Of a stretch of DNA of 64,000 nt, positions 21,816-32,910 are shown one piece after another. The first letter of the stretch is position 1. Every line of letters starts with the position of its first letter. The translations under genes were made by a program, and so were the position numbers. Below the pieces are notes generated by a model. The model was not told where the DNA came from and did not search any database. It worked only from the letters and a program-made list of their open reading frames with translations. Source of the DNA: Hymenopus coronatus (taxonomy: Eukaryota > Arthropoda > Insecta > Mantodea > Hymenopodidae); contig CM060880.1 in assembly GCA_030762935.1 (NCBI GenBank), forward strand, positions 16,423,001-16,487,000, written 5' to 3'.

Positions 21816-22058
21816 CTAAGAGATTTTTGAGTTGACCATTCTAATGTTTCTCTGATTTTGTCTTAATTTCTGCTCCATAAGCACATGCCTGTTTACCTTT
21901 CTTTTTCTATCACAAATTGATCCCATCTTCCTGAATTTATTTACAAGCAAACGAATGGCCTCTCTACTTGGAACAGGCATGCCAGGAAATTTAGTTTCAA
22001 ATTGCCTTACAACTTCCCTACAAGATGATGTAAGCACATAAGTATTGTGCATAATCAC
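21816..22058 (-). pseudogene. transposase N-terminus (DUF4817-type HTH)
   Basis: The minus strand encodes about 80 residues with VVRQFETKFPGMPVPSREAI, then LLVNKFRKMGSI and a basic RKRKVNR. This pattern (V..F...FPG..VPS...I..LV.KF...GS) is the DNA-binding domain called DUF4817, found before DDE transposase domains in arthropod Tc1/mariner-superfamily elements. No catalytic domain follows on the left, where the sequence is unassigned. It is a fragment. Confidence 0.65.
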
Positions 22059-22274
22059 TCTTTGTGGTACTGTATACTACATTTTGAAAGCATTTCAAAC
22101 AAAACTAAACACTTTTAAGCATTCCTAATGTTATTAAAGTCTGAATTTGGTTAGAACAAAAGTAAGACTAACACATGTGTGATGACAGAACGGATGTAGG
22201 ACATACGCATGTGGAAATTCAATGAATATCACATAGGCCACTTCCTGGTGGCCAAGTTTTGTAACAAACATACT

Positions 22275-22372
22275 CGAGTTCTAAAGTCTATGAACCCCAG
22301 ATTCATTTGAGCATCATTTTACCCATTTATTTCATTTAGTGTCAATATGATCTCGTTAAAGGATGTTAAATT
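22275..22372 (+). mobile_element. SINE type A 3' fragment
   Basis: AAAGTCTATGAACCCCAGAT, TTTGAGCATCATTTTACCCA and GGATGTTAAATTAC correspond to the last 100 bp of type A, including the GGACGTTAAACTAC tail in mutated form. Head missing. Confidence 0.6.
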
Positions 22373-23654
22373 ACTTCCCCCCCTTATAAATAACATGGTA
22401 ACTCTTCACAAAGCAGCCCAAAGAGCACTGAATGATCTTACACCACTGCATGCTCTGTCTCCATCTCCACAGGATATCATATGTAAGTTGCAAAAATGTG
22501 AATTGTGTATTATTGTCTTATTGTGTAATCAAAGGATACTATGAAACCTGAAAATTGAAAAAATAATATATCCAGAAACTTAAAAATGCATCACTTTTTA
22601 ATAATTGACTTAAGTTTCACCCAAGCTTTGCTTTTAACTCATTCAAAACAGCTAAAATCTATAATTCCAACTTATTTCTAAAACTTCATGTTAATATTTT
22701 TATAAACTAATGGAAGTATTATTTCATGGTGAGAATAAATGCAGATAAGTAATTATGAATTTAGTAGTGTACAGAAATATAGATGGTCTTCCATCACACT
22801 GCAAATTTAAACAATATAAGCCACTTGTCATTCAGTCCAAATTAAAACCATACCACCTAGCTACAGGTATTTATGCCATAAACATTTTATTGCTAAAAAT
22901 TTTATTTTTATGCATTTAGTTCTTATAAAGAATGGGCATGTTTAGAATCTTATTTTTAAAAAATATTTTATTGTAAATTGTAGTAACATACCTGAATTAT
23001 CTAAGTTTATTACTGCATAAACTTCAGTTTAAGTTATTAACCTCCAAGTAAAATAGTTCTGCAATGCAAATTGTACACATTTGTAAAGATATACAAGTGA
23101 TGACATAATAAATACTCAGCTATGCCATGCTCTTTTCCTCAAAATCATCAGGAGGTTCAGCTCTTCAACGAGAATAACTCATATGATAGGACCAAATGCC
23201 ATTTATTTTTATTGGGCCCATCCCATTCATTTCCAGTGATGTTCAATGCTTTTGTAAATGAGTTGCATATAATTAAAAGTCAATAAAATTAAAATGAGTG
23301 ACACAGAAGCACACAATAAATAGTATGCATATTTTTTATGAAACTCTACCCAAATCAGCCATTTGTTTTACATGTTACCGAGATGAGTAAAATACAAACA
23401 AAATTCAATGAAATATTTAAATATCTAAATAAAAAAAAAAACTTCAAAATATTAAATTTGACATGTCCAGTATTTTTTAAAAGAATAAGTTGAATTTAGT
23501 TTTGTATTATATGTCACCAAAGAAAGCTGTAATAGGATGTGGTGTGAGGAAGACCAAAATGTTGCAAAAAACATTATTAATTGTACTAATTCATTTGGAT
23601 CTAAAATGTAATAATTAAATATTATTTTTTATATTATGGTTTTTAGTTTAATCT
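22373..23654. other. unassigned
   Basis: AT-rich sequence with no recognised element. Confidence 0.5.
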
Positions 23655-23790
23655 CCATTACTGGAAAGGTCATATCGGATGGTGAAATAGGTGAAATGTT
23701 CAAATGAGCATGTGGTCCATATACTTGAGTATTCATTTGTTCAAGATGAAAAACTTCAGGACAAACTCTATCCAGATAACTCAAGGACAC
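23655..23790 (-). mobile_element. SINE type A fragment
   Basis: GGTCATATCGGATGGTGAAA and AAATGAGCATGTGGTCCATA are the minus-strand form of the type A 3' half; AGATAACTCAAGG near 23776 may be the body. Decayed. Confidence 0.5.
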
Positions 23791-24861
23791 TCCCACATCA
23801 GAGGATAGTTGCCCAATAGAATTTTATGCAGATGCACATTGTGTAGTAGGTTTGAGTTATGTAAATGTATTATGTTAATACAGAAGTATTTTATCCGTCA
23901 ACTTTTTTGGAACTTATTGCAGTGCTTACCATTTCATTATTAGTCAGCAGATTACATTTTATAAACAGAAAGAATAACAAAACATACATTTCAATAAGTA
24001 TTGTAATGACAGCCTAATTATTGAATAACAAATTTTATTCATTTTGTCGCTCTTCTCTACTGCAAATAAATCTTTGTGAAATACAGCACAAAATGTTGCA
24101 TGTTTTTGTCCTATGTTGTTTGTGTTCATGGTGAAGTCATTGACATCTGCATCTGAAACATTTGAAAACCAAGAATTAACAGAATGCATCAGTGACAAAA
24201 CCAATAAAATATTGTAAGGTTATGCTTTATATTGTGATGTTCAACTAACCAGGCATGATATGTACCTTTTTAACTTTAAATACATTCAATAAAAATGGCA
24301 ATACTCTGAGAGAAAAATTTATCTACTCTCATAAATACAGATATATCATTTTAAACTTCATTTCCTCCTTTCTAAAATGATTCCTTCAACCAAAGTGTTC
24401 CTTATTCCTGTAGCATGTTTTTATAATATATACACATTTACTGTTGCAGTCACAGGAAATGTTTTAGGGAACTACCCATCCTTTGTTACTATGGTAACCA
24501 TAATGGTTTAATGCAGGTGTTACAAGGTCAAGTATTTCTATCATGTTCCACTACAGCAGCAAGCATGAATAACCTTTCCACTTTGCAGGCTTTGATGTTA
24601 AATCCTGTTGCCAGGAACGGGGGAAATATAATAAAGCATATTTTTAAAACAGTGGGAATGTTCATATTTCCTGATTTATCCCTTATATACTCAACTCTGT
24701 TATAGTAATTATTAGTAATCTTAATAAATAATAATAATTTATTCACCATTAAACTTTACAAGAAAGCAATAGATTTCGTCAAAACCACATGTACAATTTA
24801 TTACATACAGGAAGTGTAAATATACAGTTTTACAGTAACTTATATAAAGAATTCAATTATT
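23791..24861. other. unassigned
   Basis: Contains GTTACTATGGTAAC (24485-24498), a partial RFX X-box-like palindrome. Open frames of 60-80 codons have no motif support. Confidence 0.5.
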
Positions 24862-25137
24862 GATTACCTCCGTGGTCGAGTGGTCAATGAGCTGACTTCT
24901 CACCTGATGGTCCCAGGTTCGATTCCCGACTGGGGTGGGGAATTTTTTTTAACCAGAATTATTCCATATCCCCCACAGAGTCTGGAAATATAAATCTGAG
25001 AGTGAATGTGCGTGTGTTTAGTAATATAAAAACTGATTAACCTACAGAAATATGAATTGTTTCACAAGTCAAAGCCCCCAATATGACCATTGAAGTTAAA
25101 AGGGGCTATACAAATGAAACAATTAAAAAAAATAAAA
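24862..25137 (+). mobile_element. SINE type D with 8-bp duplication
   Basis: Head CTCCGTGGTCGAGTGGTC and GGTCCCAGGTTCGATTCCCG. The rest is collinear with the copy at 20360 and ends in an A-rich tail. CAATTATT flanks it at 24854-24861 and 25138-25145. Head better preserved than the other copy. Confidence 0.85.
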
Positions 25138-25669
25138 CAATTATTACTTAGGGCTGCAAATCTTAACAGCGTGATATAAAGAAATATAAATATTTCTTAG
25201 GGCTAAAAGACTTATCAGTATTGAGCAATAGGTTCTGTCACAAGTAGTGTAAAATTATATAACAAGAAGTGTAAGTATAATGATACAGTTATTACAATAA
25301 TATAAAGAAAACAAATATTACTTGGGTATAAAAAAATTTTTAGCAGAGCCAACCTAATAATAATATATAGGAAAATCAAATAAGTTGTGAGGTGTGTATG
25401 TTGCATTCCAGATATTCTTCTGCAGAGTAAAATGCTGTTTTTAAGCCATTTTTTAACAATAAAGGTAAACCTGTTTTGTGGTAGTTCTCTTACATTTGGG
25501 GGATGGTTACAGTGGCATCTGTGTATAGGCAGCTGTTCAAGTGAAGCTAGGTGTTTAATTTGCTGTATGCTCAAGTAACGAAACAACAGCCAGTTGGGAA
25601 CATATTTGTGAGAGATAAAGAAAGGGGAGGAAAGGATTGAAGGGGATGGCCAAAGCTCTGTGGGTTTGC
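25138..25669. other. unassigned
   Basis: A 176-codon minus-strand frame crosses this interval, but it has no family motif and overlaps the Penelope-like end on its right, so it is not called a gene. Confidence 0.45.
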
Positions 25670-27545
25670 AGCTATTTTTTGTCAATGGAAATATAGGTGT
25701 ATTAATTGAAAAGAATTTTAGTCTGTTTTTGTAACAATTCATCACTTAGGAATTACTTACCGGGACCAGTTTTGGGAACTCTTGCTCCCATTTTCAACCC
25801 TTAATTCTGACTGAATTTGCTTCATTGGCGTCAACGATGAGGGATGAGGTGCATCACTTTTGGAGGCATCTGCTGCTGGATATATGAACTTCCAAAGGTT
25901 GCTGTATGGTGGTTAATCAAAATTCATAGTATGGTTCTTTTTGTTCATGATGTAGATCTTCTCCAAGAAATCCAATTCTGCATTTTTATAAGCTGGTTTT
26001 AACAGTTTTTTTATTTATATATTTATTGTCACTTTAACTGAAAATGATTTTTTTTTTTTTGTGACATACAAAAACAGAACTGTACAACAGTTAATTACAA
26101 TACAAGTCATTAGAACAAATCACATAAATAATCATTACAATGTAAGGAATTGTTGCAATGAATTATAATCAACTCATTAAGACTCAATGCATGAATAGCA
26201 TTTAACAAAGGAAATTCTGTATGGATGTTTACAGTTACAGTTTGTTGTATAATGATGTTGAACGAAGAAATTTTAAGACACTGAATCATTTTTTTGGTCA
26301 TTGAATATTGTAGAAAGATGAGTGAGTAGCCATATTCTATTCTCTCATATTAGGTGATTTCATGTCCTGATGACCAGAAATGATGGGCAATTGATGATTT
26401 TTCTGTTTTTTTTTTTTTTGTATCTTAGGTTTTTCATATTTTCTTTAATCTGGTTTCCTTCTGTTCTTTTTGTCCTTCTTGTGTATACTAAATTACAGTC
26501 TGTGCATTTAATTTCATAAATTCCCTGTTTTTTGTTAGCTGGATAGGATCCTTAGGAATTTTTTGCACAGCAGTGTCTGAATGCTGTAGTTGATTTTTGG
26601 AACTAAGGCGAAGTTATAATTCTTGTGAAGATCGTCTGAAATGTGTTATGTGCCCATAGATGAGTCTCCTGAACCGAGTTTGGTCGCTGGTTCTGTAGGG
26701 TGGTTGTGTGGTTATGCGGTTTAAGTTTTTATATTTGTGGATTCTCTTGTCTTTTGCACTTTTGTAGAAACTATTGTTGGCAGCTATTTGAATTATCTGT
26801 TTATATTCTTGATATTTACTATTTTCAATGGGGAGGTGTACTTATCTGTATATAGACTATTCAGGATTGCAAATTTATATGCTGTAGGATTGTAGCTATC
26901 ATATTTTATGTAGTTATCTGCATTTTGTGGGCTTTTTGTATATACAAAATGCTAGGCTTTGCTTTCTTATTCTGATTATTTTGGTGTCCAGAAATGGTTG
27001 ACAGCTTTCCCATTTGGTTTCTATGGTGAACCGAATTGATTTGTATGTTGAAGAGTTTGAGTGTGTCTATAAGGTTTTCTGGAACTATGACTATGATGTC
27101 ATCTATGTATCTGTACCACTGTTTGTAGAGATGTGGAAATGCTTCAGTGATGTGTATTTCAAAATTGCTCATCAATAAGTCAGTTAGAAATGGTAACAGA
27201 GGATTGACCATTGCTAATCTTGTAGTCTGTTGGTAGCTTTTTTCTTTGAAGGTACAGTTGTTTTGTCCGATGCAAAATTGGTTAGCAGTGCAAGATCTTC
27301 TATATCCTATGCTGATAAATTTAAACTTTGCAGCTAGGTTTTTAGAGGTTTTTGGAGTTTGTCTATGGGTATACTGGGAAATAGGGAGGTGACAACAAAG
27401 GATACTATTTTATCTTTAGATGAGATGCTTAAATCTTTCAAATGGTTAATCAGGTCCAGCAAATTTGATACATTTTTATTAATGAACATTGGGAACCAGC
27501 TGAATTTCTGTGTGAGCCATTTGGAGAGTTTACACATGGGTGCAT
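25670..27545 (-). pseudogene. Penelope-like retroelement (RT + GIY-YIG), decayed
   Basis: Reading leftward, CKLSKWLTQKFSWFPMFINK and VSFVVTSLFPSIPID (27537-27340) match the N-terminal part of Penelope-like reverse transcriptases (VSFDV.SLF..IP). Next comes FCIGQNNCTFKEKSYQQ, then the catalytic box WYRYIDDIIVIV near 27110-27080. After frameshifts, coding resumes with ANKKQGIYEIKCTDCNLVYT and RRTKRT (about 26545-26470), a GIY-YIG domain with YTR in place of YIG. A C-terminal piece ELDFLEKIYIMN appears at about 25985-25950. Roughly 330 bp of unrelated sequence (26040-26370) separates the last two blocks. Frameshifts and stops make it inactive. The left end (25670-25770) is repeated in inverse orientation at 27866. 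Confidence 0.8.
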
Positions 27546-27572
27546 TGAATTATCTACTATGGATCTTATTTT

Positions 27573-27740
27573 GTTACCAGTTTATTCAGGATTGATATAG
27601 TGAGATCTCTTCTGTGTCCTTTCTGTACACTTAAAGAAGATATGGATGGAAACCATCTACTGCGCTGCCCAACCTTTAGTCAACATGATAATATGACATC
27701 AAAATACTGGAATGCAAGAAAGCGAATGGCTTTACTGCCA
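27573..27740 (+). pseudogene. LINE ORF2 C-terminal zinc-knuckle fragment
   Basis: Plus-strand translation LCPFCTLKEDMDGNHLLRCP followed by YWNARKRM fits the C..C......H.L..C motif near the end of non-LTR retrotransposon ORF2 proteins. Only this piece is present, between the Penelope-like element and its inverted arm. Confidence 0.5.
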
Positions 27741-27865
27741 ACTGCTCAACATCAGATACCAATCAACCAACCATTTTGTTACTGGGTTTTTGTATCTTGG
27801 GTAGGGCATACAATCTGGACAAGGTTGGTAGATGTGGCTTTAATTTGGATATTTTTCCTTTGATA

Positions 27866-27960
27866 GTCTTACCGGTCCCAGTAAGTAATTACCAAATGAA
27901 ATTTTGTGTTACAAAAACCGACTTAAATTCTTTCCATTTAATATTAACCGCATCATTGTC
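27866..27960 (+). repeat. inverted arm of the Penelope-like element
   Basis: CCGGTCCCAGTAAGTAATT and TACAAAAACCGACTTAAATT repeat, in opposite orientation, the sequence at about 25675-25770. The arms are about 95 bp and imperfect, and they bracket the whole element. Confidence 0.65.
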
Positions 27961-28436
27961 ACAAGCTTCTTTGTACATTTGCAAAATATAACTATGTTTA
28001 TACCTAGAGTTATAATAGGATAGAGTGCTAACAGAAATGTGCAGTACATTACTGTGTGTGGACAACAGTGAAACCATGCAAGTTGTGGATAGAGAAAGAT
28101 ATTTCAAAGGCTTTAAAGGGAGGTCATTACAAAATCATCCAAGAAAAGTTCTTTTAAAGCATTATACCAATCAGTAAGTATAAGGTTATTCTAAAGTAAG
28201 TTCCCATTATGAAACAGCTATATCTTCTCTGCGTATTAGCAGTTTGGTTTCATGTTGGTATCACTATTGTTTACAAGGCTGAGGGTTTTTGTTTCATTGC
28301 CATGGTAACTGTGTAGGATTTTAGATGGCTGTTGTAGGAGCAATAACATTATGTGCATGAGTTCGAATTGACCTCCTTCAGTACTATTATGAGTGTAACA
28401 GACAATAATGCATTGCATTGAGGAGATAAACATTTA
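27961..28436. other. unassigned
   Basis: No recognised coding. TTGCCATGGTAAC near 28298 is X-box-like but isolated. Confidence 0.4.
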
Positions 28437-28596
28437 ATGGATTGAGAAGAGGACTCTGCTCAGTAAAATTATTTCGAAAGAGGAAACTGGCTTATGAAAC
28501 AACAGAAAGATTAGTGCAAAACAATGTGACTGCTGCTCGAGTTTTACAAGAAGTTCAGGAAATTAGTGTAAATTCAGAATATGATGTTTGTAGTGC

Positions 28597-28734
28597 TAAT
28601 AAAGTTGCAAAGTGTCTGGACATAAGTTATTCAACAATGTGATGAATTCTGAGGAGACATCTTCGTAATAAAGTTGCAAAGTGTCTGGACATAAGTTATT
28701 CAACAATGTGATGAATTCTGAGGAGACATCTTCG
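28597..28734 (+). repeat. perfect 69-bp tandem duplication
   Basis: Two identical 69-bp units (28597-28665 and 28666-28734) duplicate the HTH-coding part of the transposase (VAKCLDISYSTM..ILRRHLR). The length is 23 codons, so the frame is kept, and the identity is complete. Confidence 0.95.
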
Positions 28735-28852
28735 GCTCTATCCTTACACAATGAAAATGCATTTTGAATTCAAAGAACAAGCTAAGCTGATTTGTGTTAC
28801 CTTTGCTTTGTAAACATTAGCACAAACACAGATGAACTTTGAGTGTTTAGAT

Positions 28853-30053
28853 CAGGCATGGGGAACAGTGTTTGGTGGGTGTGATAGCCTTTCCCCTACT
28901 TCCCCTCTCTTCGTGACTATCCAAGCATAGTGACCGTTCAGTTACGTTTTGACATAGCACGTACTTGTGTAGTTCTCAAAACAAGCATTGGGCTTCACCT
29001 TCCACTTCAACCAATATTCCAAAATGAATCTTCAACAGCGAATGGGAAAACAGGTATTTTTTCATTCTACAAGACAATAAGGCTCTCTGCCTAATATGTT
29101 CACAAGAACTGTGGCTTATTGCACATTTTAATATCAGAAGACACTTTGTGTCCAAGCATAAATATTCGTAAAGAAATGATAAATTATCAGGGAAAGATGG
29201 ACAAAAAGCTCTTGACGAACTGAAGTCTAAAGTAAAATGTTGCCAAGATGATGGAAATGGCGTGTTATTTATGGAAGCTCTTTGAACTACTGTGGTTCTC
29301 AGTGTCCAATTCTATATTGAGCGTGAAAGACCGCTTAATTTTGCTCAGAGGCCTCTCTACCAGGCTTGAGGTTCTTTTACGTGCCGTATCTACGACACGG
29401 AACCAACGGCTTTACTTCCCTTCCGAAGGAAGCCATGCTAAGGATTTTTACACCCGAAAAAATCCATCCGCGATCTTGGTTATATGAAGTTTGCATGCTA
29501 ACCATTACACTAAGGAGGGCGATGCCAAGATAATGCAAGGTCATTCTGTTGTAAATATTACTGGGGCTGTGCGCTAGTTACAAATTTGCTAGGAACTTTG
29601 CTGGGTCAATGAAAGCTTTTGCACAAGGTGAATTTGTGAAAAAATGTTTATTAACAGCTGGGGAAGAACTATGCCCTTCAATGGTAAATTCCTTCATAGC
29701 TATTAGTTTATCTCGGCAAGCTGTGGAAGAACTGCCAAGTAACACATTAATTTATTTTACGTTTTCATTATATGTTACGTAATTACATTTGCAATTATAA
29801 TGCTTATAAGCCATTTGTTGGGCAAGCATTAAATATATATATATCAATAAAACAAACAGTAATAACATCCTTGTTATGTGATATCACCTCAAGAAAATGT
29901 ATCCAAACTCGAAACTATACAAAGCCCGCCACCGCTAGAGAGAACCGGTTCCATCTGGCGTGTGTATGTATCTATGTGGGCTAATAGCGACTACAGGTAA
30001 GAAGGGGTGGGTCTAATTTGTTCACACCTTGCGAGTACTGTTCGCCATGCCTG
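28853..30053 (+). mobile_element. hAT-superfamily DNA transposon remnant
   Basis: Terminal inverted repeats CAGGCATGGGGAACAGTG and, at the right end, TACTGTTCGCCATGCCTG. An exact 8-bp target duplication GTTTAGAT lies at 28845-28852 and 30054-30061, the hAT hallmark. Inside, the plus strand encodes a BED/ZBED-like zinc finger (SEWENRYFFILQDNKALCLI..N.RRHF..KH) and, past the SINE, CLLTAGEELCPSMVNSFIAI and SLSRQAVEELP, as in hAT/Charlie-type transposases. Most of the catalytic region is deleted. Confidence 0.9.
29254..29522 (-). mobile_element. SINE type C inside the hAT element
   Basis: Minus-strand type C with CTTCCGAAGGAAGCCATGCT and ACCATTACACTAAGGAGGGC. Flanks TGCCAAGATGATG (29241) and TGCCAAGATAATG (29523) form a 13-bp duplication with one difference. 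Box B is damaged (GATCTTGGTTATATG where a GGTTTGAACCC complement is expected). Confidence 0.85.
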
Positions 30054-30365
30054 GTTTAGATGATGTGTGGGTGGATGAGGCACACTTTGAATTAAACGGA
30101 GGTGTTAACACTCGCAATTGCGGGGTGTGATGAAAACATAATCCAGACACAATTATACAGAACGGATTACATGATATCTGGTGTGGTTTTACGTCCTATT
30201 TCATTATAGGACCATATTTCTATGAAGAAATTGAAAATGGATAAACAATACAGAGGTGATAAACCGTCAGCAATATTTGAGAATGTTGCAAGCCTTTGCA
30301 TTACCAGCATTACAGAATCATGAGATCGAAAATATTGTTTTTCATACAAGACTGTGCTCCCGCCT

Positions 30366-30658
30366 ATCGCCCTCCCTAGTGTAATGGTTACCATGCTAAC
30401 TTCATATACCCAAGGTCGCGGGTTCAAACCCGGCGGAGGACGATGGATTTTTTCGGGCGTAAAAATCCTTAGCATGGCTTCCTTCGGAAGGGAAGTAAAG
30501 CCGTTGTTCCCGTGTCGTAGATTTACGGCACGTAACAAAACCTCAGGCCTGATATAGAGGCCTCTGAGCAAAATTAAGCGTTCTTTCACGCCCAGTATAG
30601 AATGGGACGCTGAGAACCACAACAGTTAAAGAGCAGCCATAAATAAAAAAAAAAAAAA
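30366..30658 (+). mobile_element. SINE type C with A-rich tail
   Basis: Well-preserved head GTGTAATGGTTACCATGCTA and CGCGGGTTCAAACCCGGC. The full body ends in an A-rich tail (30643-30658). It terminates the transposase pseudogene on its right side. Confidence 0.85.
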
Positions 30659-30687
30659 TCGATCCAGATTTTTTAATGTTTTGCAAA

Positions 30688-31270
30688 TATTAACATTGTA
30701 TATTTGAAATCTGCTGGCTTGCTGAGATTTTGACTTTTTCTTGGGATCACTGGGGTTTTAGCTTCACAGATCCCTCGGCTACGCTCTGCTGTCGCTCCAC
30801 GATCGAAGACCGTGACTGCTCCACTCCTCTACTTATAAAACATCTCTCAGCTACGCTTTGCGGCTAAGGGTCCTCCACCTTGAGTTAAGCTTTGTGGCGA
30901 AGGGCTCTAAAAGTGCATACCAGACCAGTAACTAACTAAAATGAGGCCCTAAAAAAAGAACCAAAGTTGGAATACGCATCGCAGTGGAAAAACTCCCATA
31001 TGAGTGTGTTGAAATGTTAACATATTCAGATTTGAAACCTGATAGATTGTCGAGATTTTGAGTTTTTCTTCGGGTCACTTTTTTTTTTTGGTAGTATTTA
31101 ACGTCCGCTTTTACTACAAACTACACCGCAGGCGATGACACTGGTAATACATGGAATGAAGATGGAGCACCGATGGAATGCGATGGCTAGGGAATCCCGA
31201 GACAACCCGCTCCTGCGCCGCTTTGTCCACTACAAATCTCATGTGGGTTTTAGCATCACAGATCCTTCGC
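30688..31270 (+). repeat. duplicated ~90-bp segment, second copy split by a SINE
   Basis: GCTGAGATTTTGACTTTTTC and GGGTTTTAGCTTCACAGATC (30688-30780) recur as GTCGAGATTTTGAGTTTTTC (31048-31067) and GGGTTTTAGCATCACAGATC (31243-31262), separated by a type F SINE. The interval 30780-31017 has CT-rich, GC-richer sequence with repeated CTACGCTYTGC motifs and no coding signal. Confidence 0.65.
31090..31242 (-). mobile_element. SINE type F
   Basis: Minus strand: the tail GCGGACGTTAAATACTAC, GTCATCGCCTGCGG, then the central block ending GTGGACAAAGCGGCGCAGG. The tRNA-like head is missing, as expected of a 5'-truncated copy. Confidence 0.75.
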
Positions 31271-31970
31271 AGCACCAAATTACACATTTTACTTATTTTA
31301 AACTTATGAAACTCTGAAAAAAACAATATACGCAGTTTCTTATATCAATGTGCATATAATTATATGTATCAATGCATACAGTATTTGCACAACCTACAAG
31401 TCACGTGACTTTCAGCTTCGATGCTAATCTCCTGCGCAATGAACCATTACGCTTTGTGTCTTATTATACTTGGTCGCCATAAAAACGAAACAGAATTCAA
31501 GGTTCCATATGTTACCAAAAATACCTTATTAGTTTATTGGCTTCATGAAACAAAGACAACCGTGGAAAGTCACCCTAGATGTTTCTGGCATTCCCAAAAG
31601 CTCAGCAATTACACGAAGTCTATAAATATTGTTCGCACAAAATGATTGTGCATTTTTATGCCTAGTTGACCGTTGTGTTCTTTTATTTTACTGAAGTTGC
31701 TCCGTAGTGAATTACACACACCATTTTCCCGGTTTGCTGGTTGCGATAAAAGGGGTATGATATTAACCAGAAGACCAGCCTATTCTTGTCGACACAAAAA
31801 GTGGAACAAAAAGGTGCGAAATGTTACAAAAAGCACTTCAAATGTTTGTGGTACAGTGAATTTCAGTGACTGGGTGGTAGTTATTAAATGAAAAAACTGT
31901 TTTGTTGTTTTGCGGGCTTTTCAGGATGACATAACTGAGATATACGCCAACAGGAAGGACAAGGGTTGAC
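31271..31970. other. unassigned
   Basis: No recognised exon or repeat. Short open frames only. Confidence 0.4.
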
Positions 31971-32010
31971 TTAACCCATTAGCGCCCATCGTCCTCGATT
32001 GAGGACAGTC
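31971..32010. mobile_element. possible piggyBac-type terminus
   Basis: TTAA followed by CCCATTAGCGCCCATCG and the short palindrome GTCCTCGATTGAGGAC. A CCC start next to TTAA is typical of piggyBac-like ends. No partner end or transposase was found. Confidence 0.3.
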
Positions 32011-32185
32011 AGTTTTTCTCTTTTTATTACTGTATATGCTATTTCAAATCAACAATGGGCTTTTGTTGTGGTAAACCAAGGTTTCATTCAACAATGGTTA
32101 CTGCTGTTAGCTCTCTGTTACAGTTATTCACCTCGAGATCGTTGTTTGGAGGTTTTTAAAGAGTCTGTTGGTTATTTCGATGTTT

Positions 32186-32836
32186 ACTTTCTCTACACGT
32201 CCTATGTACATAGTGCATAGAGAATGTATTCTATTGCACCCAAAAATTCCATACCGAGATTTCACCGGAAATACATGTTTTGGGTCCCCCTGGATAAAAA
32301 AAAACATTTTTGGAGAAAATTCCGCGCGCGCATGTGTGGATAGCATAGCTCAAAAATGAAAAGGCCGTTAAATATCAAACTTGGAATATCTTCCAAAGAT
32401 GTGACACGAAGATTTTCAAGAAAATCCTCCCAGCCCAAACTACCCTTTACATGGAAAAAATTCGAAAATGTTAATTTTCTCAAAAATTGCTAACGATTTT
32501 GATTAAGCTATTTACATGCCAAATAAAATTTATATTTTGAATTTTCTGGGAATAACCTCTAAAGACTCTTTTATTCTGGATGATTTTTATCTCGTAGGGA
32601 ACTAGTAAGGCTTGGCCACAAAAAGCACACGGATTTCAATCCCATAACCACATTTTAAAACATTTGACTGTTGGTTTAGCCTATTGTATTCCCTTATTTC
32701 CCTTCTACTTATAAAGGAACTAAGTAATAAGACCGTTTCTGCTAAAGTTTTGCATTAAAAATATAGAATAATAAGCTTATTAACAATAATTGGTTACAGA
32801 GGTGTAGAGAAAATCATGTGAATGGACCACATCGGA
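32186..32836 (-). mobile_element. RC-1 copy with internal deletion
   Basis: Opens the second RC-1 block. Hairpin ACTTTCTCTACACGTCCTAT..GTGCATAGAGAAT, then a GCGCGCGCATGTGTGG segment in the microsatellite position. About 160 bp are missing after GGATGATTTTTATCTCGTAG. Ends at AATGGACCACATCGGAT. Confidence 0.8.
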
Positions 32837-32910
32837 TTTATTATTAGTATGCCTGCGATTAAGGTAAGATCACTGACATTTTCTGGCTACTGCTTAATGT
32901 TGTAGTTTTT

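Larger units (their letters stand above)
28437..30365 (+). pseudogene. Tc1/mariner-superfamily transposase, split by hAT
   Basis: The left part (28442-28844) encodes an N-terminal HTH region ending in VAKCLDISYSTM, a stop and ILRRHLR, then LYPYTMKMHFEFKEQAKL. The right part (30062-30365) encodes DDVWVDEAHFELNGGVNTRN (the first catalytic Asp block), WCGFTSYFIIGPYFYEEIEN, QAFALPALQNHEIEN and a decayed FIQDCAP (the second catalytic Asp; the consensus is FMQDGAP). The C-terminus is missing where a SINE begins at 30366. It is broken by a hAT element, a 69-bp internal duplication, stops and frameshifts. Confidence 0.8.

Noticed and set aside
24485..24498. X-box-like GTTACTATGGTAAC
   Set aside because: Half-site mismatch and no supporting context; kept only as a note in the interval.
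25215..25745. 176-codon minus-strand open frame, the longest in the window
   Set aside because: No family motif; lysine- and leucine-rich composition expected of AT-rich DNA; it overlaps the end of a Penelope-like element.
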